A DNA stretch of 64,000 bases from Ideonella sp. A 288 (GTDB taxonomy: Bacteria > Pseudomonadota > Gammaproteobacteria > Burkholderiales > Burkholderiaceae_C): the NCBI RefSeq assembly GCF_002198735.1, contig NZ_MWLO01000117.1:1-64000 (forward strand), written 5' to 3'. Below the pieces are notes generated by a model that saw nothing but the letters and a program-made list of their open reading frames with translations, ran no database searches and was not told where the DNA came from. The position numbers were made by a program, and so were the translations under genes. Positions 18,193 to 28,300 of this stretch are shown here, in pieces (position 1 is the stretch's first letter; each line of letters starts with the position of its first letter).

Positions 18193-20436
18193 TCAGGGGT
18201 TTTCGGCGGCCTTGCGGAGCCGGCCGTCGCGGCCGAGCAAGGGCCGCAGTTTGTCCAGCGACATCGGCCGTGCGAACCAGTAGCCCTGCGCGCTGTCGCA
18301 GCCGACCTGCAGCAGCACGTCCAGCTGCCCTTGGCGCTCGACACCTTCGGCCACGATGTTCAGGCCCAGGCCGTGGGCCATGGCACTGATGGCGCTGATG
18401 ATGCTTTCGCTTTCGCGCGACACATCGACATCGGCGACGAAGGTCTTGTCGATCTTCAGGAACTCCACGGGCAGACGCCGCAGGGAGTTGAGCGACGAAT
18501 AGCCGGTGCCGAAGTCATCGATGGCGGCGCTCACGCCGGCCTCGCGCAACCGGTTGAGCACCTGCGCCGCGTGGTCGATGTCGCTCATCACCATGCTCTC
18601 GGTCACTTCGACGATCAGGGCCGATCCGGGCAGGCCGCAGCGGTCGAGTTCACCGACGATGAAGTCGGCCAGCCCGGGGGCGGCGAGCTGCCGCCTGGAC
18701 ACATTCACGGCCACCCGTGCCTGCGGCCAGGTGTCGCTGCGCAGCTCGCGCGCCAGCTGCACGGCCTGGCGGACGACGAACTCGCCCAGTTCCACGATCA
18801 GGCCGGAGTCCTCGGCAATCGGGATGAATTGATCGGGCGCGATGGGGCCGCGTTCGGGGTGGTTCCAGCGCAGCAGCGCTTCCAGGCTGCGGACAAGGCC
18901 GCCGGCCAGATCAACCACCGGCTGCAGTTCGAGCGTGAATTCGCCGCGCTGCAGCCCCTGGGCGATCTGGGTCTTGACCTTGAGCTGGCGTGCGATGTCT
19001 TCGCCCAGGGCAGGCGAGTAGTACCGGCTGGTGTTGCGACCTGCCGACTTGGCCGCGTACATGGCCGTGTCGGCGTTCTTGATCAGCGTGTCGGGCTCGC
19101 TGCCGTCGTTCGGAAAGCGGGCGATGCCGATGCTGGCACCGATGCGCACGCTTTGCCCGCCGATGTCGAAGGGCAGGTTGATGGCCTGGATGATCTTCTC
19201 GCAGACGTGCAGCACGTCCGACTCGCTCGGGCTGCCGTGCATGATGACGGTGAACTCGTCGCCGCCGAGCCGGGCGAGCGAGTCGGCCTGCCGCACGCAA
19301 GCCTCGATGCGACGGGCGGCGATGCACAGCAACTGGTCGCCGGCGTCGTGCCCCAGGCTGTCGTTGACGATCTTGAACTCGTCGAGATCGATGAACAGCA
19401 GCGCCAGCGGGCCGATGTCGCGCCGCGCGCGCGCCATGGCCTGCTGCAGGCGGTCCTTGAACAGCACGCGGTTGGGCAGGTGTGTCAGGCTGTCGTAGAA
19501 GGCCAGCCGCTGCCAGCGTTCCTCGGCGTGCTTCAGCCGTGTGATGTCGGAGAAGTTGATCACGTAGTGACGCAGCGCGCCACTGTCGTCGGGAACGGCG
19601 CTGACGGTCAGCCACCTCGGAAAGGACTCGCCGCCCTTGCGCCGGCCGGTGCATTCGCCCTGCCAACTGCCCGTGCGTGCCACCTGGTCCCAGATGGCGT
19701 CGATGAAGCCGACCGGATGTTGGCCGGGCTCACCCAGGGCATGGACCGTGCCCAGCTGCTCCGCCTTGGTGAAGCCAGTGATCGCCGTGAAGGCCTGGTT
19801 GACGTCGACCACACGCCGGTCGTGGTCGGTCACCACGACCGCCTCGCCCGAGCTCTGAAGCACCCGGTGCGCCAGATGCAGGTCCTTGCGCAGCACGGCG
19901 CTCAGGCGGCGCAGTTCACCGTTCTTGCGCGCCAGTTCGCGCTCGGCGTTGACCAGGCGGTTGTTCAACTCGAGCATGTCGCGGAACATCTCGTGGGTGA
20001 AATGGCTGGACAGCTCGGTCTCGGCCCTTTTGCCCTTGCCGCGGCCTGCCTTGTGCTTGCTCAGCGCCCGCAGGCTGTTGATCTGCTCGCTGATGACGTG
20101 GCTCAGGCCGTCGTAGAGCCTGGACTCGTCGTGCGGCGTTGCGCTGGCCAGCAACAGGATGCGGTTGCCGACCACGGCGGCCTCGAAGTTCAGCGGGCGA
20201 GGGTTGCCGGCACCGGCCACGTTCAGTTCCCAGCCGAACGCGGCGCCGCGCTCCTTGACCTGCATGATCAGGCCCAGCGCCTTCTGCACCGACCCGGGGT
20301 CGAACAGGCAGGCCATGTGCGACTGGTCGGCCAGGGGGGCGCTGACTTCCAGGTCGTCCCACAAGACCTCGGTGACCAATCCGTCGTAGTTGCAGACCAG
20401 GGCCACACCGGAGTTGCTGGCAAAAGTCTCCGACAC
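18193..20436 (-). CDS. PAS-GGDEF-EAL cyclic-di-GMP turnover protein
   Basis: It is predicted to make and/or degrade cyclic-di-GMP in the cytoplasm; no membrane helix is visible. Order in 747 residues: an N-terminal PAS-like region (about 10-105), a coiled linker (about 115-195), a PAS domain (about 195-300), GGDEF (about 310-475) and EAL (about 485-735). GGDEF is intact at 391-395 with an inhibitory-site RQAD at 382-385, five residues upstream. EAL is intact at 519-521, with DDFGTGYSS at 640-648 and EGVE at 697-700, so both activities could be retained. The start is GTG, directly abutting the TGA of the cobalamin-binding gene (TGAGTG), implying coupling and a shared pathway. Confidence 0.93.
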   Translation of the reverse strand: MSETFASNSGVALVCNYDGLVTEVLWDDLEVSAPLADQSHMACLFDPGSVQKALGLIMQVKERGAAFGWELNVAGAGNPRPLNFEAAVVGNRILLLASATPHDESRLYDGLSHVISEQINSLRALSKHKAGRGKGKRAETELSSHFTHEMFRDMLELNNRLVNAERELARKNGELRRLSAVLRKDLHLAHRVLQSSGEAVVVTDHDRRVVDVNQAFTAITGFTKAEQLGTVHALGEPGQHPVGFIDAIWDQVARTGSWQGECTGRRKGGESFPRWLTVSAVPDDSGALRHYVINFSDITRLKHAEERWQRLAFYDSLTHLPNRVLFKDRLQQAMARARRDIGPLALLFIDLDEFKIVNDSLGHDAGDQLLCIAARRIEACVRQADSLARLGGDEFTVIMHGSPSESDVLHVCEKIIQAINLPFDIGGQSVRIGASIGIARFPNDGSEPDTLIKNADTAMYAAKSAGRNTSRYYSPALGEDIARQLKVKTQIAQGLQRGEFTLELQPVVDLAGGLVRSLEALLRWNHPERGPIAPDQFIPIAEDSGLIVELGEFVVRQAVQLARELRSDTWPQARVAVNVSRRQLAAPGLADFIVGELDRCGLPGSALIVEVTESMVMSDIDHAAQVLNRLREAGVSAAIDDFGTGYSSLNSLRRLPVEFLKIDKTFVADVDVSRESESIISAISAMAHGLGLNIVAEGVERQGQLDVLLQVGCDSAQGYWFARPMSLDKLRPLLGRDGRLRKAAENP

Positions 20437-21477
20437 TCACGTTCTCCAACGATCGGCCAGTTCCAGTGCGGTGCCGGGATCGGGCGCCCAGCCGTCACAG
20501 CCCATCTGGCGCCACAGCGTCGGCTCGACGTTGAACGCAGCGCCACCCACGAGGATCTTCACTGCCGCGCAGGCCGGGGACGCACGCACCGCCGCGATGA
20601 GCGCACTGGCGTCGCTCAGGTTGGCTGCCAGCGTGACCGAGATCGCCAGCACCTGGGCTTCGGTCTCCACCAGCATGTCGACCACCGACTCGCGCGGCAC
20701 GTCGGCGCCGAGGAAGGCCGTGTCCCAGCCCGCCATCTCGAACAGGTCGGCCACCATGCGGGCGCCGATCTCGTGCAGTTCGCCGGCCACACAGGCCGAC
20801 ACGATGCGTCCGATCGGCTTGCGGTCGTTGTCGAAGATGACCGGAAAGAGCTGCGCCATCACCATCTGTGCCACGGCAGTGCAGTAGTGCTCCTGCGCCA
20901 CCGTCAGCCGGTTCTGGTGCCATAGCCGGCCCAACTCGCGCATGGCCGGGGTGATGACGCCGGTGTAGATCTCGGGCACCGGCACGCCGTCCCGGATGGC
21001 CTGCTGCACCAGGGCCGCAGCCTGCGATCGGCGCAGGTGCACACAGGCATCGAGGAAGGCCTCGCCGAGCGCTCGATGGGGGTTGTCATCGCTCCAGTAG
21101 GACGTGTCGGGGGCCGGTGCCGTGCGCATGGTGGCGCAGGCCGCTTCCATGTCGCTCAAGGCCTCGGCCACCCAGTCGCCGCGGCCGCTTTCGCGCAGCA
21201 GCTCGGCGATGGCGCGCAGGCAAGCCTCGAAGCGGTCAACGTCGCCATGGGCAGTCGCCAGCAACTGGTAGGTCCAGGCGACGTACTCGGTGAACAGCCT
21301 CGGCACCCTCAAGCGCACCGCCTCGCCCAGGAATGCCAGGTGCATTTCCAGGTCGAACACCATGGCCAGCCGCTCGTTGCCGCCGAACTCGAACCAGGCA
21401 GGATTCAACCGATGGCGCAGCAGCCGCGCAAGTTCGGCCTTGCGTCTCAGCAGTTCACCCTCGTCTTGTATGACCAT
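20437..21477 (-). CDS. Cobalamin-binding protein with CarH-type photoreceptor motif
   Basis: The C-terminal part is a B12-binding Rossmann domain. ELHEIG (E233-G238) fits the E/DxHxxG motif with H235 as lower axial ligand, then exactly 41 residues to SVT (280-282), then 28 to GG (311-312). The preceding four-helix cap contains W186 and E196-H197, spaced W-x9-EH, the motif shielding the upper face of adenosylcobalamin in CarH-type photoreceptors. There is no MerR DNA-binding domain. Instead an N-terminal helical region of about 130 residues (FEFGGNERLAMVFDLEMHLAFLGE) may be the output or partner surface. It adjoins the PAS-GGDEF-EAL gene with no spacer. Light sensing is inference; redox or B12-level sensing is possible. 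Confidence 0.85.
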   Translation of the reverse strand: MVIQDEGELLRRKAELARLLRHRLNPAWFEFGGNERLAMVFDLEMHLAFLGEAVRLRVPRLFTEYVAWTYQLLATAHGDVDRFEACLRAIAELLRESGRGDWVAEALSDMEAACATMRTAPAPDTSYWSDDNPHRALGEAFLDACVHLRRSQAAALVQQAIRDGVPVPEIYTGVITPAMRELGRLWHQNRLTVAQEHYCTAVAQMVMAQLFPVIFDNDRKPIGRIVSACVAGELHEIGARMVADLFEMAGWDTAFLGADVPRESVVDMLVETEAQVLAISVTLAANLSDASALIAAVRASPACAAVKILVGGAAFNVEPTLWRQMGCDGWAPDPGTALELADRWRT

Positions 21478-21662
21478 CCAGGCTCCGGCGACGTTGCATT
21501 CACGGGCAATGTGGCGCTTTGCCCTGGGTCAGCCATCTGCCGACCACCGCAAGGCCTGCACAGCCTCGACGTCGATTGCTCCCTCTGTGGTGAATGCTGC
21601 ACCAGCCATCCTGGGCCGTCCATGCCCCAACACAGGGGCTCTGCGGTGGACTCGGCAAGGTA

Positions 21663-21676
21663 TTGATCTGGCTCAA
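21663..21676 (-). promoter_or_regulatory. FNR/ANR-like box upstream of the cobalamin-binding gene
   Basis: TTGAT-CTGG-CTCAA differs at one position from the FNR/ANR dyad TTGAT-N4-ATCAA. It lies in the 203-base gap between the psuG stop and the cobalamin-binding gene, 186 bases upstream of that start. I see no clear -10 at the distance expected of a class II site, so the assignment is tentative. Confidence 0.4.
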
Positions 21677-21680
21677 GCAG

Positions 21681-22664
21681 TCAACCCGCTCGGCGCGGCC
21701 CGTCGCCCAGCGGCGATGATGGCTGCGAGGGCGGCGCGTTGCCCGCCAGCGCCCGTGCCAGCCGGGCCCCCACCTGGGCGTTGTGGCGCACCAGCGCGAT
21801 GTTGGTGGCCAGGCTGCGCCCGCCGGTGAGCGCCACGATGCGGGCCAGCAGGTAGGGCGTGACGGCCTTGCCGACGATGCCCTGCGCCGCCGCCTCGGCC
21901 AGCGCCTGATCGGTGATGGCGTCGATGGCCTCGCGCGGCATCGCGGCTTCGGCGGGCACCGGGTTGGACAGCACCACGCCACCGGCCAGGCCCAGGTCCC
22001 ACTTGGCGCGGATGAAGCGCGCCTGCGCCTCGGCCGTGTCCAGCCGGCAGTCGGCGCGGAAGCCGCTGTCGCGGGTGTAGAAGGCGGCGAAGTTGTCCTG
22101 GCCGCAGCCGATCACCGGCACGCCGTGGGTTTCGAGGTACTCGAGCGTGAGGCCGATGTCGAGGATCGACTTGGCGCCGGCGCACACCACTGCCACCGAG
22201 GTGCGGGCCAGTTCCTGCAGGTCGGCCGAGATGTCGAAGCTGGTCGGCGCGCCGCGGTGCACCCCGCCGATGCCGCCGGTGACGAAGACCTCGATGCCGG
22301 CCAGTGCCGCGCACACCATCGTGCCGGCCACGGTGGTGGCGCCCAGCGCGCCCGAGGCCAGCACCGCGGGCAGGTCGCGGCGGCTCACCTTGGCGGCGTC
22401 GCGGGCCTGGCCCAGGCGCTCGAGCTGTGCCTCGTCCAGGCCGATGCGGATGCGGCCGTCGATGACCGCGATGGTGGCCGGCACCGCGCCCTCGGCGCGG
22501 ATCAGCGACTCGACCTCGCGGGCGGTGCGCACGTTGTCGGGCCAGGGCATGCCGTGGGCGATGATCGTGGATTCCAGCGCCACCACCGGCGTGCCGGCGG
22601 CGCGCGCGGCCAGCACTTCGTCGCTGAAGGCCAGCCAGCGGGCGGCGGTGTCGGGCATGGCCAT
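21681..22664 (-). CDS. psuG: Pseudouridine-5'-phosphate glycosidase
   Basis: It reversibly splits pseudouridine-5'-phosphate into uracil and ribose-5-phosphate, breaking the C-C glycosidic bond. The 327 residues contain the family blocks VVALESTIIAHGMPWPDNV, GALGATTVAGTM, VFVTGGIGGVHRGA and VVCAGAKSILDI, the last containing the catalytic lysine. No PsuK kinase or dedicated transporter is adjacent. It follows serB by 39 bases on the same strand. Pseudouridine breakdown fits the pyrimidine theme of the opposite strand, but co-regulation is not shown. Confidence 0.92.
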   Translation of the reverse strand: MAMPDTAARWLAFSDEVLAARAAGTPVVALESTIIAHGMPWPDNVRTAREVESLIRAEGAVPATIAVIDGRIRIGLDEAQLERLGQARDAAKVSRRDLPAVLASGALGATTVAGTMVCAALAGIEVFVTGGIGGVHRGAPTSFDISADLQELARTSVAVVCAGAKSILDIGLTLEYLETHGVPVIGCGQDNFAAFYTRDSGFRADCRLDTAEAQARFIRAKWDLGLAGGVVLSNPVPAEAAMPREAIDAITDQALAEAAAQGIVGKAVTPYLLARIVALTGGRSLATNIALVRHNAQVGARLARALAGNAPPSQPSSPLGDGPRRAG

Positions 22665-22703
22665 CTCAGTTCAACCCTGTGTTCGAAGGGTGTGCCGGGG
22701 GCG

Positions 22704-23414
22704 TCATTTCAGGATCTCGAGCGCGCGGTCCATGCCGCCCTGCTCGATGGACAGCATGGCCTGTTCGCGCACCGCCGGCTTGCCGTGGTAGGCGATCGAC
22801 AGGCCGGCCACCGACATCATCGGCAAGTCGTTGGCGCCGTCGCCCACGGCGATGGACTGGCTGGTGGGGATGCCCATCAGCTCGCACACCTCGAGCACCA
22901 CGCGGCGCTTTTCGGCACCGTCGCAGATGTCGCCCCAGGGCCGGTCGAACAGCGTGCCGGTGAGCCGGCCGTTGAAGGTGCCCAGCGTGTTGGCGCGCGC
23001 GAAATCCAGCTGCAGCCGGTGGCGGATGCGCTCGCTGAAGAAGGTGAATCCGCCCGAGACCAGCAGCGTCTTCAGGCCCGCGCGGCGGCAGGCCTGCACG
23101 AAGGTCTCGACCCCGGGGTTGAGCTGCAGGCGCTCGTCGTACACCTTCTGCAGCGCGCTCTCGGGCACGCCGGCCAGCAGCGCCACGCGGCGGCGCAGGC
23201 TGTCCTTGTAGTCGGTGATCTCGCCGCGCATCGCGGCCTCGGTGATGGCGGCCACCTCGTCCTTGCGGCCTGCGGCCGCGGCGATCTCGTCGACGCACTC
23301 GATGTTGATCAGCGTCGAATCCATGTCGAAGGCGATGAGCCGATAGTCGCTCAGCTTCAGCGGCGGCTCGAGGCCGCGGATGAAGAGGCCGGGGGCGTGT
23401 TCGATGGCGCTCAT
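22704..23414 (-). CDS. serB: Phosphoserine phosphatase
   Basis: This HAD-superfamily enzyme performs the last step of serine synthesis. The 236 residues carry motif I as DMDST (D30 nucleophile, D32 acid/base), motif II as LVSGGFTFF, and motif III as GDGANDLPMM. There is no N-terminal ACT domain, so it is the short bacterial form. It lies 25 bases after sppA and ahead of psuG, within a probable mfd-sppA-serB-psuG unit. Confidence 0.94.
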   Translation of the reverse strand: MSAIEHAPGLFIRGLEPPLKLSDYRLIAFDMDSTLINIECVDEIAAAAGRKDEVAAITEAAMRGEITDYKDSLRRRVALLAGVPESALQKVYDERLQLNPGVETFVQACRRAGLKTLLVSGGFTFFSERIRHRLQLDFARANTLGTFNGRLTGTLFDRPWGDICDGAEKRRVVLEVCELMGIPTSQSIAVGDGANDLPMMSVAGLSIAYHGKPAVREQAMLSIEQGGMDRALEILK

Positions 23415-23439
23415 CGTGTGGTGCGGATCCAGGTCGGGG

Positions 23440-25323
23440 TCAGGGGGGCGTGCACAGGCAGTGGGCCGTCGCGGTGAAGGGCTGGCGCCGCTCGATCACG
23501 TCGGACAGCCAGCCGAACTCGCGCCGCCAGCCGGGCCACAGCGCGTCGGCCGCCGCAGCCGACGGCGGCAGGCGGGCTGCGATCTGCTGCTCGACCACGG
23601 CCGCGGCCTGGCCGGCCAGCGTGTCGGCGCCCAGCAGGCGCAGCACGCGTTCCATCGGGCCAGGGTCGCGTTCGACGTAGACGATGCGCGGGTCGGGGTC
23701 GAGCTTGGCGCGCTTGGCGGCGGCGGCCAGTGCGTCGCCGTAGCTGCCGGTGCGGTCGACCAGGCCGCGCTCCAGCGCCTGGGTGCCGGTCCAGACGCGG
23801 CCCTGCGCCACCGCGTCGATCTTGTCGGGCGTGGTCTTGCGCGCCGCGGCGGCCTTGCCGATGAAGTCGGTGTAGATGCCACCGATGGCGCTTTGCACCA
23901 GGCCGGCGAAGCGCGGATCCAGCGGGCGCCGCGGGTCGTAGCCCTGGGCCAGCCAGGTGGTGGCATAGCCCCCGGTGTGCAGCGACAGCTTCTCCATCAG
24001 GCCCTCGCCGGTGGGCAGCATGCCGAAGACGCCGATCGACCCGGTGATGGTGGACGGGTCGGCGATCACCTCGTCGGCGGCCATCGCGATCCAGTAGCCG
24101 CCCGAGGCGGCCACGTCGCCCATCGACACCACCACCGGCTTGCCGGCGGCGCGGGTGAGTTCGAGTTCGCGGCGGATCAGCTCGGACGCGAAGGCGCTGC
24201 CGCCCGGTGAGTTCACGCGCAGCACCACGGTCTTGATGTCGTCGTCCTCGCGCGCCTTGCGCACCAGCGCCGCGGTGGAGCGGCCGCCGATGGCGCCTGC
24301 CGGCGCGTCGCCGTCCTCGATGTTGCCCTCGGCCACCACCACGCCGATGGCCGGGCCGCTGTGGCGCGGGCTCTGCCGATCCAGATAGCTGGCAAAGCGC
24401 ACTTGCCGGAAGGACTTGCTGGTCTCGTCGCGGGCGCCGCGCTCGATGAGCATCGCGCGCAGTTCGTCGGGCGTCTTCAGCCCGTCGACCAGTTTTTCGG
24501 CCAGCGCCAGCTGGGCCACGTTGCCGCCCTTGGCAGCCAGCCGCTCGGGCAGGGCATCGATGCCCTTCATCAGGTGCCCGGCCGGCAGCTTGCGGGCCGC
24601 CTCGACGGCGCTGGTGTAGCTGGACCACAGCGCGTCGTACAGGAAGGCGTCGGACTCCAGCGTCTCCTTGGACGGTTCATTGGCGAAGTAGGGCTCGCCG
24701 AAGTTCTTGTACTTGCCGACACGGATGACGTTGGCCTTGACGCCGAGGCGGTCGAAGGCGTCGAGGTAGTAGTTGCGCATGCGGCCGAAGCCTTGGATGC
24801 CCACCATGCCCATCGGGTGCAGGTACACCTCGTCGGCGGCCGCGGCCACGTAGTACTGGGCCTGGCTGTAGTGCGTGGCCCAGGCCACCACCTTCTTGCC
24901 GCTGGCCTTCCTGAAGCGCTCGAGGGCCATCGTCGCCTCGCGCAGGTTGGCCAGCCCGGCACCGCCGAAGTCGTCGAGCATCAGCAGCACGCTGCCGATC
25001 TTGTCGTCGCGCGCGGCGGCGTCCAGCACGCCGAGCAGGTCGCGCAGCGCCACCTGGTCCGTGTCCTGGCCCTGCGCCTGGGCCAGTGCCTGCTGTCGGG
25101 GGCTGCCCGAGTACTGTTCGACCAGGGCGCCTCGCAGGTCGAGCACCAGCACGGTCTTGTCCTGCAGGCGCGGCGGGCCGCTGCGCAGCCAGCCCACCAC
25201 CAGCGCCACGACGATCGCCAGGAACAGCAGGTTGAACACCAGGCGCCGGCTGCCGTCGACCAGCCACCACAGGCCGCCGAAGAAGCGTCGCAGGAATCCA
25301 GGTCGATCGTCGGGTATGGGCAT
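23440..25323 (-). CDS. sppA: Signal peptide peptidase SppA, 67 kDa type
   Basis: This inner-membrane serine protease digests released signal peptides. The 627 residues match the E. coli-type duplicated form. One membrane helix is at about residues 29-46 (LVFNLLFLAIVVALVVGWL). The general-base lysine is K206 (RVGKYKNFGEPY, N-terminal repeat) and the nucleophile is S407 (MGDVAASGGYW, C-terminal repeat), in the expected separate repeats. It starts six bases after the mfd stop and belongs to the same transcription unit. Confidence 0.93.
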   Translation of the reverse strand: MPIPDDRPGFLRRFFGGLWWLVDGSRRLVFNLLFLAIVVALVVGWLRSGPPRLQDKTVLVLDLRGALVEQYSGSPRQQALAQAQGQDTDQVALRDLLGVLDAAARDDKIGSVLLMLDDFGGAGLANLREATMALERFRKASGKKVVAWATHYSQAQYYVAAAADEVYLHPMGMVGIQGFGRMRNYYLDAFDRLGVKANVIRVGKYKNFGEPYFANEPSKETLESDAFLYDALWSSYTSAVEAARKLPAGHLMKGIDALPERLAAKGGNVAQLALAEKLVDGLKTPDELRAMLIERGARDETSKSFRQVRFASYLDRQSPRHSGPAIGVVVAEGNIEDGDAPAGAIGGRSTAALVRKAREDDDIKTVVLRVNSPGGSAFASELIRRELELTRAAGKPVVVSMGDVAASGGYWIAMAADEVIADPSTITGSIGVFGMLPTGEGLMEKLSLHTGGYATTWLAQGYDPRRPLDPRFAGLVQSAIGGIYTDFIGKAAAARKTTPDKIDAVAQGRVWTGTQALERGLVDRTGSYGDALAAAAKRAKLDPDPRIVYVERDPGPMERVLRLLGADTLAGQAAAVVEQQIAARLPPSAAAADALWPGWRREFGWLSDVIERRQPFTATAHCLCTPP

Positions 25324-25329
25324 GGCGTC

Positions 25330-28300
25330 TCAGGTGGTGGGGTTGGGCTGGCCCAGCGAGCGCAGCACGTCGCGAATGTACTGGGCGCGGTCCTTGGGGT
25401 CGGCCAGTTCGCGTTCCAGGCGCAGCTTGTCGTTGCCGGCCAGCTTGATCTGCCGGTTCTTCTGCACCAGGGCCACGATCTTCATCGCGTCGATCGGCGG
25501 GTTGGGGCGGAAGGTGATGCTCATCACCCGCGGGTTGGCGTCGATCTTCTGCACGCCGTAGGCGCGGGCCAGCACGCGCAGGCGGTGGGTGTCGAACAGG
25601 GTCTGGCCCTGGGCGGGCAGCTTGCCGAAGCGGTCGGTGATCTCTTCGAGCAGGATTTCCAGCTGTTCCGGCCGCTCGGCGGTGGCCAGGCGCTTGTACA
25701 GGTTCAGCCGCACCTGCACGTCGCCGCAGTAGCTGTCGGGCAGCAGCGCCGGCGCATGCAGGTTGATCTCGGTGGAGCCGCCGAAGATGCCGGTGGGGCT
25801 GAGCAGGTCGGGCTCGCGGCCGGCCTTCAGCGCGCGCACGGCCTCTGACAGCATGTCGTTGTAGAGCTGGAAGCCCACCTCCATCATGTTGCCGCTCTGG
25901 TTGTCGCCCAGCACCTCGCCGGCACCGCGGATCTCGAGGTCGTGCATCGCCAGGTAGAAGCCGGAACCCAGCTCTTCCATGCTCTGGATGGCGTCCAGCC
26001 GCATCTGCGCCGCCTTGGACAGCGTCTCGGTGTCGGGCACCAGCAGGTAGGCGTAGGCCTGGTGGTGGCTGCGGCCCACGCGGCCGCGCAACTGGTGCAG
26101 CTGCGCCAGGCCGAACTTGTCGGCGCGGGCGATGACGATGGTGTTGGCGCTGGGCACGTCGATGCCGGTCTCGATGATGGTCGAGCACAGCAGCACGTTG
26201 TGGCGCTGGGCGATGAAGTCGCGCATCACCCGTTCCAGCTCGCGCTCGGGCATCTGGCCGTGGGCGATGGCGATGCGCGCCTCGGGCAGCAGCTCGACCA
26301 GGCGGTCACGGCGCGCCGCGATGGTCTCCACCTCGTTGTGCAGGAAGTAGACCTGGCCGCCGCGCTTCAACTCGCGCAGCACCGCCTCGCGGATGACCGA
26401 GTTGCCCTCGTTGCGCACGAAGGTCTTGATGGCCAGGCGGCGTTGCGGGGCGGTGGCGATGACGCTGAGGTCGCGCAGGCCTTCCAGCGCCATGCCCAGC
26501 GTGCGCGGGATCGGCGTGGCCGTGAGCGTGAGCACGTCCACCTCGGCGCGCATGGCCTTGATGGCCTCCTTGTGGCGCACGCCGAAACGGTGCTCCTCGT
26601 CGATGACGAGCAGGCCCAGACGCTGGTACTTCACATCGGGCTGCAACAGCTTGTGCGTGCCGACGACGATGTCCACCGTGCCGGCGGCCAGGCCTTCGAG
26701 CGCCGCCTTCACTTCCTTGGGCGAGCGGAAGCGCGACATCTCGGCGATCTTCACCGGCCACTTGCCGAAGCGGTCGACGAGGGTCTGGTGGTGCTGCTCG
26801 GCCAGCAGCGTGGTGGGCGCCAGGATGGCCACCTGCTTGCCGCCCATCACCGCGACGAAGGCGGCGCGCAGGGCCACCTCGGTCTTGCCGAAGCCGACGT
26901 CGCCGCAAACCAGCCGGTCCATCGGCTGCGGGCTGATCATGTCCTGGATCACGGCGTGGATGGCCGCGCGCTGGTCGGGCGTCTCCTCGAAGCCGAAACT
27001 GGCCGCGAAGGCCTCGTAGTCGTGTGCCGAGAAGCGGTGCGCATGGCCTTCGCGCGCAGCGCGTCGGGCGTACAGGTTCAGCAGTTCGGCGGCGGTGTCG
27101 CGCACCTGCTCGGCGGCCTTGCGGCGGGCCTTCTCCCACTGGCCCGAGCCCAGCTTGTGCAGCGGCGCCTCGTCGGCGCTGACGCCGGTGTAGCGGCTGA
27201 TCAGGTGCAACTGCGACACCGGCACGTACAGCGTGGCCTTGTCGGCGTACTCGAGGTGCAGGAACTCCGACGGGCCCTCGCCCAGGTCGATGTTGAGCAG
27301 CCCGTGGTAGCGGCCGATGCCGTGGTTGGCATGCACCACCGGGTCGCCGATCTTCAGCTCGGACAGGTCCTTGATCAGCGCGTCGACGCTGCTCACCTGC
27401 TCCTGCTTGCGGCGGCGGCGCGCCCCCGGTGCGCTGGCGAAGAGCTCGGTCTCGGTGATGAACTGGATGGCCCGCCCGGCACCCGGGGCCACGCCCGGGG
27501 CGCCTTCCGGCTCGTGCCAGAAGAAGCCGGAGGCCAGCGGCGCCGCGGTGATGGCGAACTTCTCGTCGCTGGCTTCGAACTCGGCCAGCGTGGCCACGCT
27601 GGGCGGCTCGATCTGGTGGTCGCGCAGCAGCTCGAGCAGGCTCTCGCGGCGGCCCTCGCTCTCGGCGACGATCAGCACCCGGTGCGGCGTGGCGTCGAGG
27701 TGCCTGCCCAGCGTGGCCAGCGGCTCGGTGGCGCCGCGGTCGGCCGCCACGTCGGGCAGCGGGCGCGCCCATTCCACCGGCTCATTGCCTCGCAGCGCCA
27801 GCGTCGCAAAGGTGTTGGCGTTGGCGAAGAATTCATCGCTGCGCTGGAAGATGTCCTCGGGCGCCAGCACCTTGCGCTCGGGGTCGGCGCTGACGAAGCG
27901 GTGGCGGTCGCGGGTGTCGGTCCAGAAGTGCTCGAGCGCGGCGTCCACCTCGCCGTGCAGCACCAGCGTGGCGTTGCGGCCGAAGTAGTCGAAGATCGTC
28001 GCGGTCTGCTCGAAGAACAGCGGCAGGTAGTACTCGATGCCGGCGGTGGCGATGCCCTGGGCGATGTCCTTGTAGATGCGGCTCTTGGTCGGGTCGCCGT
28101 CGAGCTTCTCGCGCCAGCGGGCGCGGAAGGTGGCGCGCGCCGCCTCGTCCATCGGGAACTCGCGGCCGGGCAGCAGGCGCACCTCGGGCACGGGGTACAG
28201 GCTGCGCTGGCTGTCGGGGTCGAAGGTGCGGATCGAATCGACCTCGTTGTCGAACAGGTCCACGCGGTAGGGCACCGGCGAGCCCATCGGGAACAGGTCG

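Noticed and set aside
18091-20925. 944-residue plus-strand frame opposite the GGDEF-EAL and cobalamin genes
   Set aside because: No domain similarity; the minus-strand genes carry complete catalytic motifs.
21624-21639. GCCCC/GGGGC hairpin after psuG as a terminator
   Set aside because: The stem is only five base pairs with no T run, too weak to call.
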